Positions 38,648 to 48,561 of a DNA stretch of 64,000 nucleotides are shown here, one piece after another (within the stretch, counting starts at the first letter, position 1; each line of letters starts with the position of its first letter). This DNA is from Pelatocladus maniniholoensis HA4357-MV3. GTDB taxonomy: Bacteria; Cyanobacteriota; Cyanobacteriia; Cyanobacteriales; Nostocaceae. The stretch covers positions 1 through 64,000 of the forward strand of contig JAHHHW010000079.1 in assembly GCA_019359115.1 (NCBI GenBank), in the 5' to 3' direction. The position numbers and the translations under genes were made by a program. A model generated the notes under the pieces. That model was not told the origin of the DNA. It was given only the letters and a program-made list of their open reading frames with translations, and made no database searches.

Positions 38648-40996
38648 GTGCAAGATTCAGATTTAGCAAGTTTATTTATTTGTAGAGACAATTTAAAATC
38701 AAGTGACCAGGATGCTTATATAAATAAAGATTTTCCCAATTTTTTATTTTTAATTTCTTATTTTGAATTATTTACTTGGGATGGATTGCAGATGAAGACT
38801 ACAAATCGCAAGCTAAGGGAGGAGGAATTGCATCAGGCTGAGGCGCGTTATCAGGCGATTTTAAATGCGATCCCTGATACGATGTTTTGTATCAGCCGTG
38901 ATGGAGAGTATTTAGATTTCAAGAGTGAGTGTATCACACAAGAGATTGTTGGTAAAAACTTGTGGGATATTTTGCCTGACAATGTAGCCGTGATCAAGCA
39001 AGAAGCGATCGCTAAAACTTTGGCTGCGAACACTTTACAAGTTTGTGAATATCAACTGTCAACGCCTTTGGGAATGCGAGATTATCAAGCACGGTTAGTC
39101 AAAATTGGTGAAAACGAAGTCTTAGCAATAGTCCGAGATATTACCGAACCTAAACAAACAGAAATTGCTTTGCAAAGTTTGGCTGAAAAATTTTCTAAAG
39201 CTTTTCGTTGTAGTCCCGATCCAATCACAATTAGCACACTTCAAGAAGGACGCTACATAGAAGTTAACGATAGTTTTGTGCTACTTAGTGGTTATCAACC
39301 TTCAGAAGTGATTGGACGTACAGCTTTTGAGTTGGATATTTGGGTAAATCCAAGCGATCGCACAAATTTACTGCAACAGTTGCAAAATCAAGGATCTATT
39401 CGCAACCAAGAAATTAGATTTCGGAAAAAATCTGGTGAAGTAATCTTAGTACAAGTTGCGGCAGAAGTGATTGAGTTAGATGGTATCCCTTGCTTACTTG
39501 CAATCAGTCGCGACATCACTGAACGTAAACAAACCGAGGAATTATTGCGCCTATCTTCTCAACGCGATCGCTTGTTAGCAAAAACATTAATGCGAATTCG
39601 CCAATCTCTCAACCTAGACGAAATTCTGCAAAATACTGTTAGTGAAGTTCGGCAATTTTTGCAAGCGGACAGGGTATTTATTGCCCTTAATGATAGCCAT
39701 GATTTATTTAAGATGATAGCCGAGTCAGTCGATCCGCAATACCCATCTGTTCTGAGTTGGAAGAAAAAAGATCAAAGTCTTTTGCAAGAATTAAGAACCA
39801 AACTCTTAACAGATCAGGTGCGTGTAGTTGAAGACATTACCCAAATAGCAGTATCTCCACAACTAGCAGCACTATATCAGCAATTTCAAACTAAAGCTAG
39901 CTTGGCTGTACCGATTATGCTAGGTAAAGAATTGTTTGGTGCGTTAATTGCTAACTCTTGTGCTAAACCACGCTATTGGCAAGAAATAGAAATAAATTTA
40001 CTCCAACAACTCTCACAACAGCTAGCTATTGCTATTCAGCAAGCGCAACTTTACCAACAACTCGAACAACTCAATAATAATTTAGAACGGCAAGTAGAAG
40101 AACGCACTGCTCAATTACAGCAGAAAATGCAAGAACTGCAAGAAATTAGCCGAGTCAAAGACGTACTTTTGCACGCAGTTTCCCATGATTTGCGAACTAC
40201 CGTGATGGGTAATTTAATGGTACTGAAGAATTTGCTTAAAAGTCAGGGAGTGAGGGAACAAGGGAGTAGTTTTTCATTTTTGTCTAGTTTGTCTTCTCCC
40301 AATCCCCAATCCCCATTCCCCAGTTCTCAATCTCCAATCCCCAATCCCCATTACCCCTTATCCCCAGAGGGGGCCCCACCTGCCCCTTATCCCCAAAGGG
40401 GACCCCTACCTTCCCCAATCCCCATTCCTCGTTCAATTATTGATCGCATGATTCAAGGTAACGATCGCCAACTACGAATGATTGATTCATTACTGGAAAT
40501 ACATTCAACTGAAGTAGAGGGAATTACTCTAAATCAAGAAATCATCAAATTTAATATATTTATTCGAGAAGTAATCAAAAATATCGAGCCAATGTTAAGG
40601 CAGAATCAGTCACAATTAAAAACATTGTTGGCTAGAGATTTACCGTTAGTATCTGCTGATTCTGTAAAATTACATAAAATATTCGTCAATTTATTTACTT
40701 ACATTCTCCAAAGTAACCCACCAGGTATAAACCTCCAACTTACTGCCAAAGTACAAGCAGATATGATTCGTTGTAGCATTAAATTTAACGGTACTCAAAT
40801 GAGTAAACTGGAGTGCGATCGCCTATTCGAGTTATATGTTCACGACCCACAAGCACGGTTTTCTACAGGTATTGGCTTAAAGATGTATCTGTCTCGACAA
40901 ATTATTAAGGCACATGGTGGCGAAATTGGCGTTGAGAGTCATCGTCAGCGTGGAGTAATTTTTTGGTTTACACTACCAATGATAAAAGACAAATGA
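38648..40996 (+). CDS. PAS-PAS-GAF histidine kinase with a degenerate ATPase domain
   Basis: Up to 782 aa. Two PAS domains (about 62-170 and 180-295), a GAF domain (about 315-465), a coiled coil, then a DHp domain with His513 in AVSHDLRTTVMG. The DHp hairpin is interrupted by about 60 Pro/Ser-rich residues (533-597) not present in the paralogue downstream. In the ATPase domain the N-box reads NLFTYILQSN where the neighbour has NLIVNAVKHN, and the DNGVG box reads FNGTQ, so key Mg/ATP residues are lost; the later GIGLKMYLSRQI box remains. It is probably a pseudokinase. The start is uncertain: GTG 38648 or ATG 38792 (MKTTNRKLREEEL). Confidence 0.85.
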   Translation: MQDSDLASLFICRDNLKSSDQDAYINKDFPNFLFLISYFELFTWDGLQMKTTNRKLREEELHQAEARYQAILNAIPDTMFCISRDGEYLDFKSECITQEIVGKNLWDILPDNVAVIKQEAIAKTLAANTLQVCEYQLSTPLGMRDYQARLVKIGENEVLAIVRDITEPKQTEIALQSLAEKFSKAFRCSPDPITISTLQEGRYIEVNDSFVLLSGYQPSEVIGRTAFELDIWVNPSDRTNLLQQLQNQGSIRNQEIRFRKKSGEVILVQVAAEVIELDGIPCLLAISRDITERKQTEELLRLSSQRDRLLAKTLMRIRQSLNLDEILQNTVSEVRQFLQADRVFIALNDSHDLFKMIAESVDPQYPSVLSWKKKDQSLLQELRTKLLTDQVRVVEDITQIAVSPQLAALYQQFQTKASLAVPIMLGKELFGALIANSCAKPRYWQEIEINLLQQLSQQLAIAIQQAQLYQQLEQLNNNLERQVEERTAQLQQKMQELQEISRVKDVLLHAVSHDLRTTVMGNLMVLKNLLKSQGVREQGSSFSFLSSLSSPNPQSPFPSSQSPIPNPHYPLSPEGAPPAPYPQRGPLPSPIPIPRSIIDRMIQGNDRQLRMIDSLLEIHSTEVEGITLNQEIIKFNIFIREVIKNIEPMLRQNQSQLKTLLARDLPLVSADSVKLHKIFVNLFTYILQSNPPGINLQLTAKVQADMIRCSIKFNGTQMSKLECDRLFELYVHDPQARFSTGIGLKMYLSRQIIKAHGGEIGVESHRQRGVIFWFTLPMIKDK

Positions 40997-41068
40997 CCTA
41001 TGACAAACCTCACTATATAGTTAACTTTATTTGTGCCAAACTACTTATAAGCGATTTGGTCACAACTA

Positions 41069-43207
41069 ATGAAGACCATATGGAAAATATTGCGGAAATG
41101 GCGAAAAAAAGTTGTTTTTCGGCAAAATCAAACGCCAATAGCAGATTACATTGCCAATGAATATCAAAATTGGTGCAATAATTTTTTATGGCAGAGATTA
41201 GGTTTATTGTTATGGCTGGGTCTAATCTGCATCTTAACGTTTACATTGCGAGACGTTTATAACTTTTTCTTCCCTCTCAAAGAATTGCAAAAGCTACCAG
41301 AGGTATTCAGAACTCAAGCGCTATTCATAGATATTGCTATGTTTCTGAGTCTGGGTTTGTGCATGGCTTTACGTCAAACAAAATTTGGTTGTCAGCATCC
41401 AGGAATAGTATTTTTAATTTCATCTTGGTCAATAAATCTCATTCCCCAAATTTTTGCTACTCTCAAAGGTTTTGCACTACCTGACACTTTGGGTTGGTCG
41501 CTTTTGTTCCTCAGTCAAGCGACATTTTTACCTGTACGCTGGATTCTACATTTAACATCTCAACTAGGGTTATTTATTTACTATTTTGGTCTAAATACAA
41601 CACTGGGGCTAAAATTACCACTACCAGAACATACGGAGTTATATAATGTCACCTTTATTTTATATTTGTTCTGGTTTTGTGCTATTTGTAATCTTGGTGT
41701 TTATTTATATGATCGCTTACAACGCTCTGAATTCTATGCTCGTAAAGAACTGGAATTTGCCTATCAAAAATTAAGAGTGACGGAAGCAAAATATCGCAGT
41801 ATATTTGAAAACGCTGTTGAAGGCATTTTCCAAAGTACTCCCGATGGACGTTACATTACTGCGAATCCGACATTAGCAGGTATTTATGGATATTCATCTT
41901 CAACAGATGTAACAACAAATTTCACTGATATAGAACATCAGCTTTATGTTGATCCCCAGCGACGTGCAGAGTTTGTGCGCTTAATTGAACAATACGGAAA
42001 AGTGTCTGAATTTGAGTCACAAATTTATCGTCAAGATGGTAGTATCGTTTGGATTTCGGAAAAAGCATACGCAGTTCGTGACGAAAATGGGAAGCTACTT
42101 TACTACGAAGGACTAATAGAAGATATTACTAAACGTAAGCAAGCTGAGGCAGCTTTACAAGAACAATTAGATTTTTTACAAGTTTTAATTGATACTATTC
42201 CGACACCAGTTTTTTATAAAAATGCTGAAGGTTTTTATCTAGGTTGTAACAAAGCTTTTGAGGAAGTTTTAGGACTCAAGAAAGAGCAAATTATTGGCAA
42301 AACAGAATCTGATTTATCACCTAAAGAATTAGCAGAAAAATATCAACAAGCAGATACAAATTTATTTGTACAACGAGGTGTGCAGAGTTACGAAGATTCA
42401 GTGATGTACAAAGATGGTAAAAAACACAATGTGATTTTTTACAAAGCAACTTTTTGCAAAGCAGACGGATCTCTTGGTGGTTTAGTGGGAGTAATTTTAG
42501 ATATTAGCGATCGCAAACGCACCGAAGAAGCACTACGAGTATTTGTCCATGCAGTTTCCCATGATTTACGCAACCCGGTTTTGGGTACACTCATGGTGTT
42601 AAATAATTTACTTGCACGTCCATCCTCTATTCCTGTTCCTCGGTCAATTTTAGAACGGATGCAACAAAGCAGTGAGCGACAGTTAAATTTAATTAACTCA
42701 CTGATGGAAGCTCATATGAGTGAAGTGCAAGGTATTGTTTTGCAACGTCAATCTGTAAGATTGCACAAAATTGTCGAAGATGCGATCGCTGATCTACAAC
42801 CAATGTTGGCAGAAAATCAAGTCACTTTGACCGACTTAGTGAAAGATCAACTACCCTTAGTGAGTGGTGATCCAACGCAATTATGGCGAGTATTTTCTAA
42901 TTTAATTGTCAATGCAGTTAAACATAATCCTCCAGGATTGAGTATAACCATTAATGCGATCGCCCAGGAAGATAAAATTTATTGCACAGTTACCGATAAT
43001 GGTGTGGGTTTGAGTCAAAAACAGTCCGAAAGATTATTTGATTTATACTTCCGGAGTAGCAATAACCGCAATTCTCTCAGCTTAGGATTAGGATTATATC
43101 TGTGCAAGCGCATTATCAATGCTCACAACGGAGAAATTGGTGTTGATAGCACACCAAATACAGGCGCAACTTTTTGGTTTACGTTACCCGTTAATCAAGA
43201 ATCTTAG
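41069..43207 (+). CDS. membrane PAS-PAS hybrid-type sensor histidine kinase
   Basis: A 712-aa protein. The N-terminal 210 residues contain several membrane helices. Two PAS domains follow (about 240-360, with a PAC-like SEFESQIYRQDGSIVWISEKA, and about 365-485). The DHp helix carries His498 in AVSHDLRNPVLG. The ATPase domain is complete: NLIVNAVKHN, TDNGVGLS and LGLGLYLCKRI. It ends without a receiver domain. It lies 72 bases after a related kinase lacking ATPase residues; the two share the DHp and C-terminal sequence pattern and may form a heterodimer. No response regulator is adjacent. Confidence 0.9.
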   Translation: MKTIWKILRKWRKKVVFRQNQTPIADYIANEYQNWCNNFLWQRLGLLLWLGLICILTFTLRDVYNFFFPLKELQKLPEVFRTQALFIDIAMFLSLGLCMALRQTKFGCQHPGIVFLISSWSINLIPQIFATLKGFALPDTLGWSLLFLSQATFLPVRWILHLTSQLGLFIYYFGLNTTLGLKLPLPEHTELYNVTFILYLFWFCAICNLGVYLYDRLQRSEFYARKELEFAYQKLRVTEAKYRSIFENAVEGIFQSTPDGRYITANPTLAGIYGYSSSTDVTTNFTDIEHQLYVDPQRRAEFVRLIEQYGKVSEFESQIYRQDGSIVWISEKAYAVRDENGKLLYYEGLIEDITKRKQAEAALQEQLDFLQVLIDTIPTPVFYKNAEGFYLGCNKAFEEVLGLKKEQIIGKTESDLSPKELAEKYQQADTNLFVQRGVQSYEDSVMYKDGKKHNVIFYKATFCKADGSLGGLVGVILDISDRKRTEEALRVFVHAVSHDLRNPVLGTLMVLNNLLARPSSIPVPRSILERMQQSSERQLNLINSLMEAHMSEVQGIVLQRQSVRLHKIVEDAIADLQPMLAENQVTLTDLVKDQLPLVSGDPTQLWRVFSNLIVNAVKHNPPGLSITINAIAQEDKIYCTVTDNGVGLSQKQSERLFDLYFRSSNNRNSLSLGLGLYLCKRIINAHNGEIGVDSTPNTGATFWFTLPVNQES

Positions 43208-43287
43208 GGGTAAACAATACGTGCAGACAAATCCCTTTTCTTGGAATGCAGATCAATTGCATCCCAATCATCTTTTCAAATGCTAAA

Positions 43288-43460
43288 GTACACACAAGTC
43301 AAAATTTTTCATGTTGAAACTGTATCCCGCCTAGAACTAAAGTTCCAGGCTCATAGCGAAAGTCCACTCAAGTGGACTGGAACAAACTTTTTTTGAGTCC
43401 TCTTCAGAGGACTTGCGCTATGAGACTCGGAATTTATTCCGAGGCGGTACAGATGCGCTC
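43288..43460. repeat. four-hairpin palindromic element, copy A
   Basis: Four successive hairpins: 43330-43349, 43361-43378 (AGTCCACT/AGTGGACT), 43396-43413 (AGTCCTCT/AGAGGACT) and 43426-43443 (CTCGGAAT/ATTCCGAG). The middle pair is enclosed by CTCATAGC (43350-43357) and GCTATGAG (43417-43424). The flanks (from GTACACACAAGTC and to GTACAGATGCGCTC) recur inverted around a single hairpin at 49099-49175. No coding capacity. Confidence 0.8.
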
Positions 43461-43683
43461 AACCTAGATTTGTGTGTACTTAGAGAGACAAATTAATCAA
43501 GCTTTCAAAAGTCGAGTTCCGAGAGGAATTGAAAAAGACGCCTCAAGCTAGCTATTGATTTAAAGCGCAACATGGGGGAAACCCCCATAGACGCGCCTTC
43601 TTTGGGTTCCCGTAGGGTAGACCGCGCTGTCCCACTGCTTGTGCGTATACCCGTAGCGTCTCCTCTGGAGAATCCCCGATCCC

Positions 43684-43911
43684 TCAGAATTTCACATCTA
43701 AATCAACCCCCAATGCTTCTTCAATTTTGCGAAGATTCTCAATGGAAAGCGCTCCTTTGAGAGTTTCCTTTTCGATGTCATACCAGTAGGTGCGCGACAC
43801 ACCAACCTCATCACATATCTGTTCGAGAGATTTCCTGGAATCTAGTCGAGCTTGCTTGATGCGATCGCCCAAACCTTCAATTTCAATTTCTTTGACTTGT
43901 CTTATTCGCAT
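43684..43911 (-). CDS. XRE-family helix-turn-helix regulator
   Basis: A 75-aa protein covering one HTH_3 domain: LGDRIKQARLDSRKSLEQIC, then EVGVSRTYWYDIEK as the recognition region, ending in LRKIEEALGVDLDV. Such small proteins act as repressors or as antitoxins; no toxin gene is visible beside it. The first ten residues (RIRQVKEIEI) precede the domain. Confidence 0.82.
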   Translation of the reverse strand: MRIRQVKEIEIEGLGDRIKQARLDSRKSLEQICDEVGVSRTYWYDIEKETLKGALSIENLRKIEEALGVDLDVKF

Positions 43912-44338
43912 GATCGCACTTATTACAAAACGACCTAAATAGAGTAAAAAATTAACTCATTATTTTATATTAAACCATAAATTTTTAGCTTGCTAACTAA
44001 GAATTTTTAGTGCTATATAAAAAATATAGAGAAGGCGCTCCGGACTCACAATCTCAAGCGCCTCTCTATCCCAAAACAATTGTTCATCGTTTTGATTATT
44101 CAAGATTGTAGCAATGACACAACCATTTTTTTGCTAAACACCTACTAGAGGCTTTGTAAATTTAGCTTACGCTCGCAAAGTTTGCTTTCGGAAGATAAAT
44201 TATAACATGCTTTGGCAATTTTCCTGCGTCATCATTTATATCTATCAAAACAAAAATAGCTGATGTCTTGGCTCCTGTATGGATTTTGCCAAAATCAGCT
44301 TGTAGATAACTAATCATTACTCCTCAAAAAGAAATCAA
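43912..44338. other. gene-free divergent intergenic region
   Basis: Lies between the XRE gene and an antiporter. An inverted repeat GAAGGCGCT / AGCGCCTC (about 44032-44063) has a loop of some 14 bases. The rest is AT-rich and probably holds both promoters. Confidence 0.45.
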
Positions 44339-45646
44339 ATGTCGAATTTTGAACTGGTTTTGAAACTACTGCTGCAATTGACAGTTATTTTAGCGGCTTG
44401 TCGCATCGTCACTATTCTGGGAAAGCGTTTTCTTGGACAAACAGATGTAGTGTGTGAAATGATCGCAGGGGTAATGTTAGGGCCATCACTGTTTGGGGCG
44501 ATCGCACCTAGTCTACAGCAATGGCTATTTCCTAAAGCACCACTGATACTAGCGACTGGAGAAAAGATTCCCAACCCTTCAATGTCAATTCTCTTTGCGA
44601 TTAGTCAGATTGGGCTAGTGCTATATATGTTCTTGATTGGGGTAGAATTTAACACCGATCTGATTAAGCAACGAATCAAAAGTGCAGGTTTGGTTTCTGG
44701 AGCAGGGATACTTGCACCCTTTAGTTTAGGCGCGATCGCAGCTTTCTTTTTATACGGTCAAGCTGAACTTTTTAAAGTAGGAGTTACACCTTGGGCGGCT
44801 GCATTATATTTGGGCGCTTCGATGTCCATCACAGCTTTTCCGATGTTAGCCCGGATGTTGTATGAACGTGGGATCGCAAAAACTCGCTTTGGGACATTAG
44901 CCTTAGCAGCAGGTTCAATGGACGATGCAACTGCATGGTGTTTGCTAGCGATTGTATTGGCAAGTTTGCAAGCTGATGCAAGTATTGCAGCTTTTGCCAT
45001 TGGTGGTGGTTTAACCTATGTTTTACTGACTATTTTTATTGGGCGACCGACATTAAAGATTTTTACGCGGATGACAAAGCGTGATGGTGGCTTAAAAATC
45101 CAAACTTTGATTTTAGTATTGATAGTTTTAATGTTCTGTTCCTGGTTAACAGATGCAATTAAATTGTATGCGGTTTTTGGTGCATTTATCTTGGGTACAG
45201 CAATGCCACGGGGTGAATTTGCCGAACAACTTCGCGATCGCCTCGAATATTTGACCACTGCATTTTTATTACCTATCTTTTTTGTGTTCTCTGGATTAAG
45301 CACTCAACTTGGATTGGTAAATACACCATATTTATGGGCAATCACAGCTTTAATTGTGGCGATCGCTATTTTTGGTAAAGGTATCGCTTGTATGCTTGCA
45401 GCCAAAATCGCCGGAGAAACTTGGCGTGAGTCTGCAACCATCGGTGCTTTGATGAATGCGCGGGGTTTGATGGAGTTAATTATTCTCAATATTGGTTTAG
45501 AGCAAGGTATAATCACTCCAACTTTATTCACCATCATGGTGATTATGGCTATTGTTACTACTTTAATGGCATCACCATTAGTTAACATGTTTTTAAAAGG
45601 TACAGTATACGAACAATCGTCAGTTCAACAACTACCAAATGTATAA
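44339..45646 (+). CDS. cation:proton antiporter, CPA2/KefB-like
   Basis: A 435-aa inner-membrane protein with about 12 hydrophobic helices and the CPA2 layout: an AGVMLGPSLFGAI segment in helix 2, GLVLYMFLIGVEFN, SMSITAFPMLARML and MDDATAWCLLAIV holding the ion-binding acidic residue, then LMNARGLMELIILNIGLEQG near the C-terminus. It exchanges Na+ or K+ for H+. It has no RCK domain. It is related to the transmembrane half of the antiporter at 46.0 kb, suggesting local duplication. Confidence 0.92.
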   Translation: MSNFELVLKLLLQLTVILAACRIVTILGKRFLGQTDVVCEMIAGVMLGPSLFGAIAPSLQQWLFPKAPLILATGEKIPNPSMSILFAISQIGLVLYMFLIGVEFNTDLIKQRIKSAGLVSGAGILAPFSLGAIAAFFLYGQAELFKVGVTPWAAALYLGASMSITAFPMLARMLYERGIAKTRFGTLALAAGSMDDATAWCLLAIVLASLQADASIAAFAIGGGLTYVLLTIFIGRPTLKIFTRMTKRDGGLKIQTLILVLIVLMFCSWLTDAIKLYAVFGAFILGTAMPRGEFAEQLRDRLEYLTTAFLLPIFFVFSGLSTQLGLVNTPYLWAITALIVAIAIFGKGIACMLAAKIAGETWRESATIGALMNARGLMELIILNIGLEQGIITPTLFTIMVIMAIVTTLMASPLVNMFLKGTVYEQSSVQQLPNV

Positions 45647-45790
45647 ATAAATTTTGTTGGTTGTTGATACTTGTTGGGAGAAATTGATCAACAACCCTAC
45701 CTTACTCATAATAACGAGCATAATTAATCTTACATTTCGTCATTCGATTTTTGATTTTGGTTTACCCTTCCTTGAAGCTGCTATCGCCTC

Positions 45791-45836
45791 TATGGATTTT
45801 GGATTGACTCCACAGATAAATCTAGAGGATTCTACC
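45791..45836 (-). repeat. dispersed TTTATCTGT repeat, inverted copy
   Basis: In the 375-base gap between the two antiporter genes. The minus strand reads TGATGGTAGAATCCTC, then TAGATTTATCTGTGGAG, then TCAATCCAAAATCC, matching units at 17.4 and 24.8 kb. Confidence 0.6.
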
Positions 45837-46021
45837 ATCAAAGAAGTATCAATCATCAATTAACATGCAATATTTCTGTTGCTATTTGATTTTTTAATTG
45901 TAATAACAATTAACATCACATTTGAACAATAATTGCATCTATGTGAGCCATAAAGGTTGACATTTTCAAGCGATTTAAAGAATTATCTAAGGGACACCGG
46001 ATAGTCGCTTGTGAGGTAACT

Positions 46022-48187
46022 ATGCACACAGTTGTTCTCGTTTTAATTGAGGTGCTGATTGTCATTGGACTGTCTCGGCTAGTAGGATTAGGATTCCGGT
46101 GGATTAACCAACCATTAGTCATCGGAGAGATTGTAGCCGGAATTATGCTCGGTCCTTCTCTATTTGGTTTGGTTGCTCCAGAACTATCAGCTACCTTGTT
46201 TCCCCCTGAAACAGTTCCTTTTTTAAATGTTTTGTCTCAGGTTGGGTTAATATTTTTCATGTTTCTCATCGGGCTTGAGTTAAATCCCAAATACCTTAGT
46301 GGTAATTTGGAAGTTGCAGTTTTGACCTCACATGTCAGTATTTTAGTACCGTTTTCTTTGGGAACTCTATTAGCGGTACTGCTTTATCCGTTAATTTCTA
46401 ACGCCAGTGTCTCCTTTACCGCCTTTGCTCTATTTTTGGGAGCAGCAATGTCAATTACTGCTTTTCCAGTTTTGGCGCGAATCATCACAGAAAATAACCT
46501 CCAAGGAACACGCTTGGGGACATTGGCGTTAACTTGTGCTGCTGTGGATGATGTAACAGCCTGGTGCGTTTTGGCTGTCGCGATCGCAGTCGCACGCACA
46601 GGTAGTATTACTGGTGCTTTTCCTACTATCGTTGAAAGTTTGCTATACATCGGCGTCATGGTGACATTGGGAAGAAGTTTTCTCTCTCGCCTTGCTACTT
46701 ACTATCGCCGCAATAAACGCCTCAATCAATTGGTTTTAGCGTTAATTTATGCAGGAGTAGTTGCTTCAGCCTTAATCACCGAATTAATTGGTATTCACTT
46801 GATTTTTGGAGCATTTTTACTAGGAGCAATAATGCCAAAAAATGCTGGTTTGGTTAGAGAAATAGCGGTGAAAACAGAAGATTTTGTTTTGATTTTTCTT
46901 CTGCCAGTGTTTTTTGCTTATAGTGGTTTGAGGACGCAAATTGGTCTACTCAACAGTCCGGAATTGTGGTTACTATCCGTATTGGTGCTAGCAGTAGCGA
47001 TCGCAGGCAAATATGTTGGCACATATGTAGCAGCTAGAGTTAGTGGTATTAACAAACGAGAAGCATCCGCACTTGGTTGGTTAATGAACACTCGCGGTTT
47101 AACTGAGCTAATTGTACTCAACATTGGTTTGGAGTTGGGAGTAATTTCACCGTTACTCTTCACCATGTTGGTAATTATGGCTTTAGTTACTACATTTATG
47201 ACCTCACCACTATTAGAGTGGACTTATCCCAAAAAGCTCATCAAGTTGAATTTAGTAGAGACAGAACCAGAAACAGATATTGATGCTGATATTTCTGATC
47301 GTCCCTATAGAGTTCTAGTGCCAGTAGCGAACCCAGATACCCAAAAAGGTTTATTACAATTAGCAGTAGCGATCGCAGTGAATTATCAACAACCTGCTAT
47401 TGTTAATCCCCTTTGTCTGATTGAACTACAAGAAGATTATGCTTATGAGAGTACACCAGTCGAGGCAAACCGATTAATTCAAGAACGACATCAGCTTTTA
47501 GATGAATTGATTCAACGTCTGGAACCACCAGCAGCACGTTCTTATGTTCATCCCATAGTTCGTGTCTCCAACAACGTTGCACGGGAAACCATACAGATAG
47601 CTGCACTCGAACAAGCAGATTTAGTAGTTGTCGGATGGCACCGTCCCGCTTTTAGTAATAATCGCTTAGGTGGACGAGTTGGTCAAATTCTCACAGCTGC
47701 CACGGTTGATGTTGCAGTATTTATTGATCGAGGGCAAGAACGATTAGAAACTTTGTTAGTACCCTATTCTGGTAACATCCATGATGATTTGGCACTGATT
47801 CTGGCTTTGAGATTATTAGTAAATCGTGATACTTGTAATTTGCAAGTATTACAGGTGCTATCAGCTCATCAAGTCAAAGACGAATTAAGTTATGAACTGC
47901 AAACATTAATGGAGCAAATGCCTAGTAGTGTGAGCGATCGCATTAGCATCAATACAATTGAAGCCACAGATCCTATGCAAGCCGTAGTTGCAGCTTCCCA
48001 AGGCGTTGACCTCACAATTGCAGGCGCTAGCCGTACCTGGGGCATAGAACGCCAAACACTGGGAAGATATACAGATGAACTAGCGATCGAATGTCGTTCC
48101 TCGCTGCTCATTACCCGTCGTTACAGCAAAGTCATTTCTCATCTTACCTCTGTTCTGACTGAGCCTAAGTCAGAAGTTACAACTTAG
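46022..48187 (+). CDS. cation:proton antiporter with C-terminal universal-stress-protein domains
   Basis: A 721-aa protein. Residues 1-400 are a CPA2 antiporter (AGIMLGPSLFGLVAP, LIFFMFLIGLELNP, SITAFPVLARI, AVDDVTAWCVLAVAIA, MNTRGLTELIVLNIGLELG). After a linker, residues about 430-705 form a cytoplasmic UspA-like region (YRVLVPVANPDTQKGLLQLA, ADLVVVGWHRP, TLLVPYSGNIHDDLAL, DLTIAGASR), probably two tandem domains that regulate transport in response to nucleotides. GAGG precedes the ATG. It probably exchanges Na+/K+ for H+. Confidence 0.92.
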   Translation: MHTVVLVLIEVLIVIGLSRLVGLGFRWINQPLVIGEIVAGIMLGPSLFGLVAPELSATLFPPETVPFLNVLSQVGLIFFMFLIGLELNPKYLSGNLEVAVLTSHVSILVPFSLGTLLAVLLYPLISNASVSFTAFALFLGAAMSITAFPVLARIITENNLQGTRLGTLALTCAAVDDVTAWCVLAVAIAVARTGSITGAFPTIVESLLYIGVMVTLGRSFLSRLATYYRRNKRLNQLVLALIYAGVVASALITELIGIHLIFGAFLLGAIMPKNAGLVREIAVKTEDFVLIFLLPVFFAYSGLRTQIGLLNSPELWLLSVLVLAVAIAGKYVGTYVAARVSGINKREASALGWLMNTRGLTELIVLNIGLELGVISPLLFTMLVIMALVTTFMTSPLLEWTYPKKLIKLNLVETEPETDIDADISDRPYRVLVPVANPDTQKGLLQLAVAIAVNYQQPAIVNPLCLIELQEDYAYESTPVEANRLIQERHQLLDELIQRLEPPAARSYVHPIVRVSNNVARETIQIAALEQADLVVVGWHRPAFSNNRLGGRVGQILTAATVDVAVFIDRGQERLETLLVPYSGNIHDDLALILALRLLVNRDTCNLQVLQVLSAHQVKDELSYELQTLMEQMPSSVSDRISINTIEATDPMQAVVAASQGVDLTIAGASRTWGIERQTLGRYTDELAIECRSSLLITRRYSKVISHLTSVLTEPKSEVTT

Positions 48188-48287
48188 AAATTAAGTAGTG
48201 GTTATTTGTCCTTGGTCATTGGTTATTAGTAATGTGGGACACTGAAATTTACGTTTCGTAACTCGTGTTCTGTTTACTCCCACTGAC

Positions 48288-48467
48288 TTAGAGGTTGTTT
48301 GAAAAGTGATTGGCTGTAATTTTAATTACATTATTACCCCCCTTAATCCCCCCTTATAAAGGGGGGAAACAAGAGAAATCCGGTTCCCTCCCCTTTACAA
48401 GGGAAGGGTTAGGGTGGGGTAAAAAATATTTGATACATCAATCATGACTTTTCAAACATCCTCTTAA
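48288..48467. mobile_element. MITE-like element with TTAGAGG ends, copy 1
   Basis: 180 bases with inverted ends: TTAGAGGTTGTTTGAAAAGT on the left and the complement of TTAAGAGGATGTTTGAAAAG on the right. The inside holds C-rich and G-rich blocks (CCCCCCTTAATCCCCCC, AAGGGGGG) and no gene. A second copy in the opposite orientation lies at 56806-56970 and shares bases inside the ends (GATTGGCTGT, GATGTATCAAATA). Confidence 0.82.
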
Positions 48468-48561
48468 CTTATAAATTATGAATGATGAATTACAAAAAGC
48501 TTCATCATTCATAATTTATAATTCATAATTTATCTTAAATTATTACTATATAATTATTTGT

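Noticed and set aside
45016-45588. Two minus-strand ORFs opposite the antiporter
   Set aside because: Shadows of a conserved membrane protein gene; Lys/Ile-rich translation without family features.
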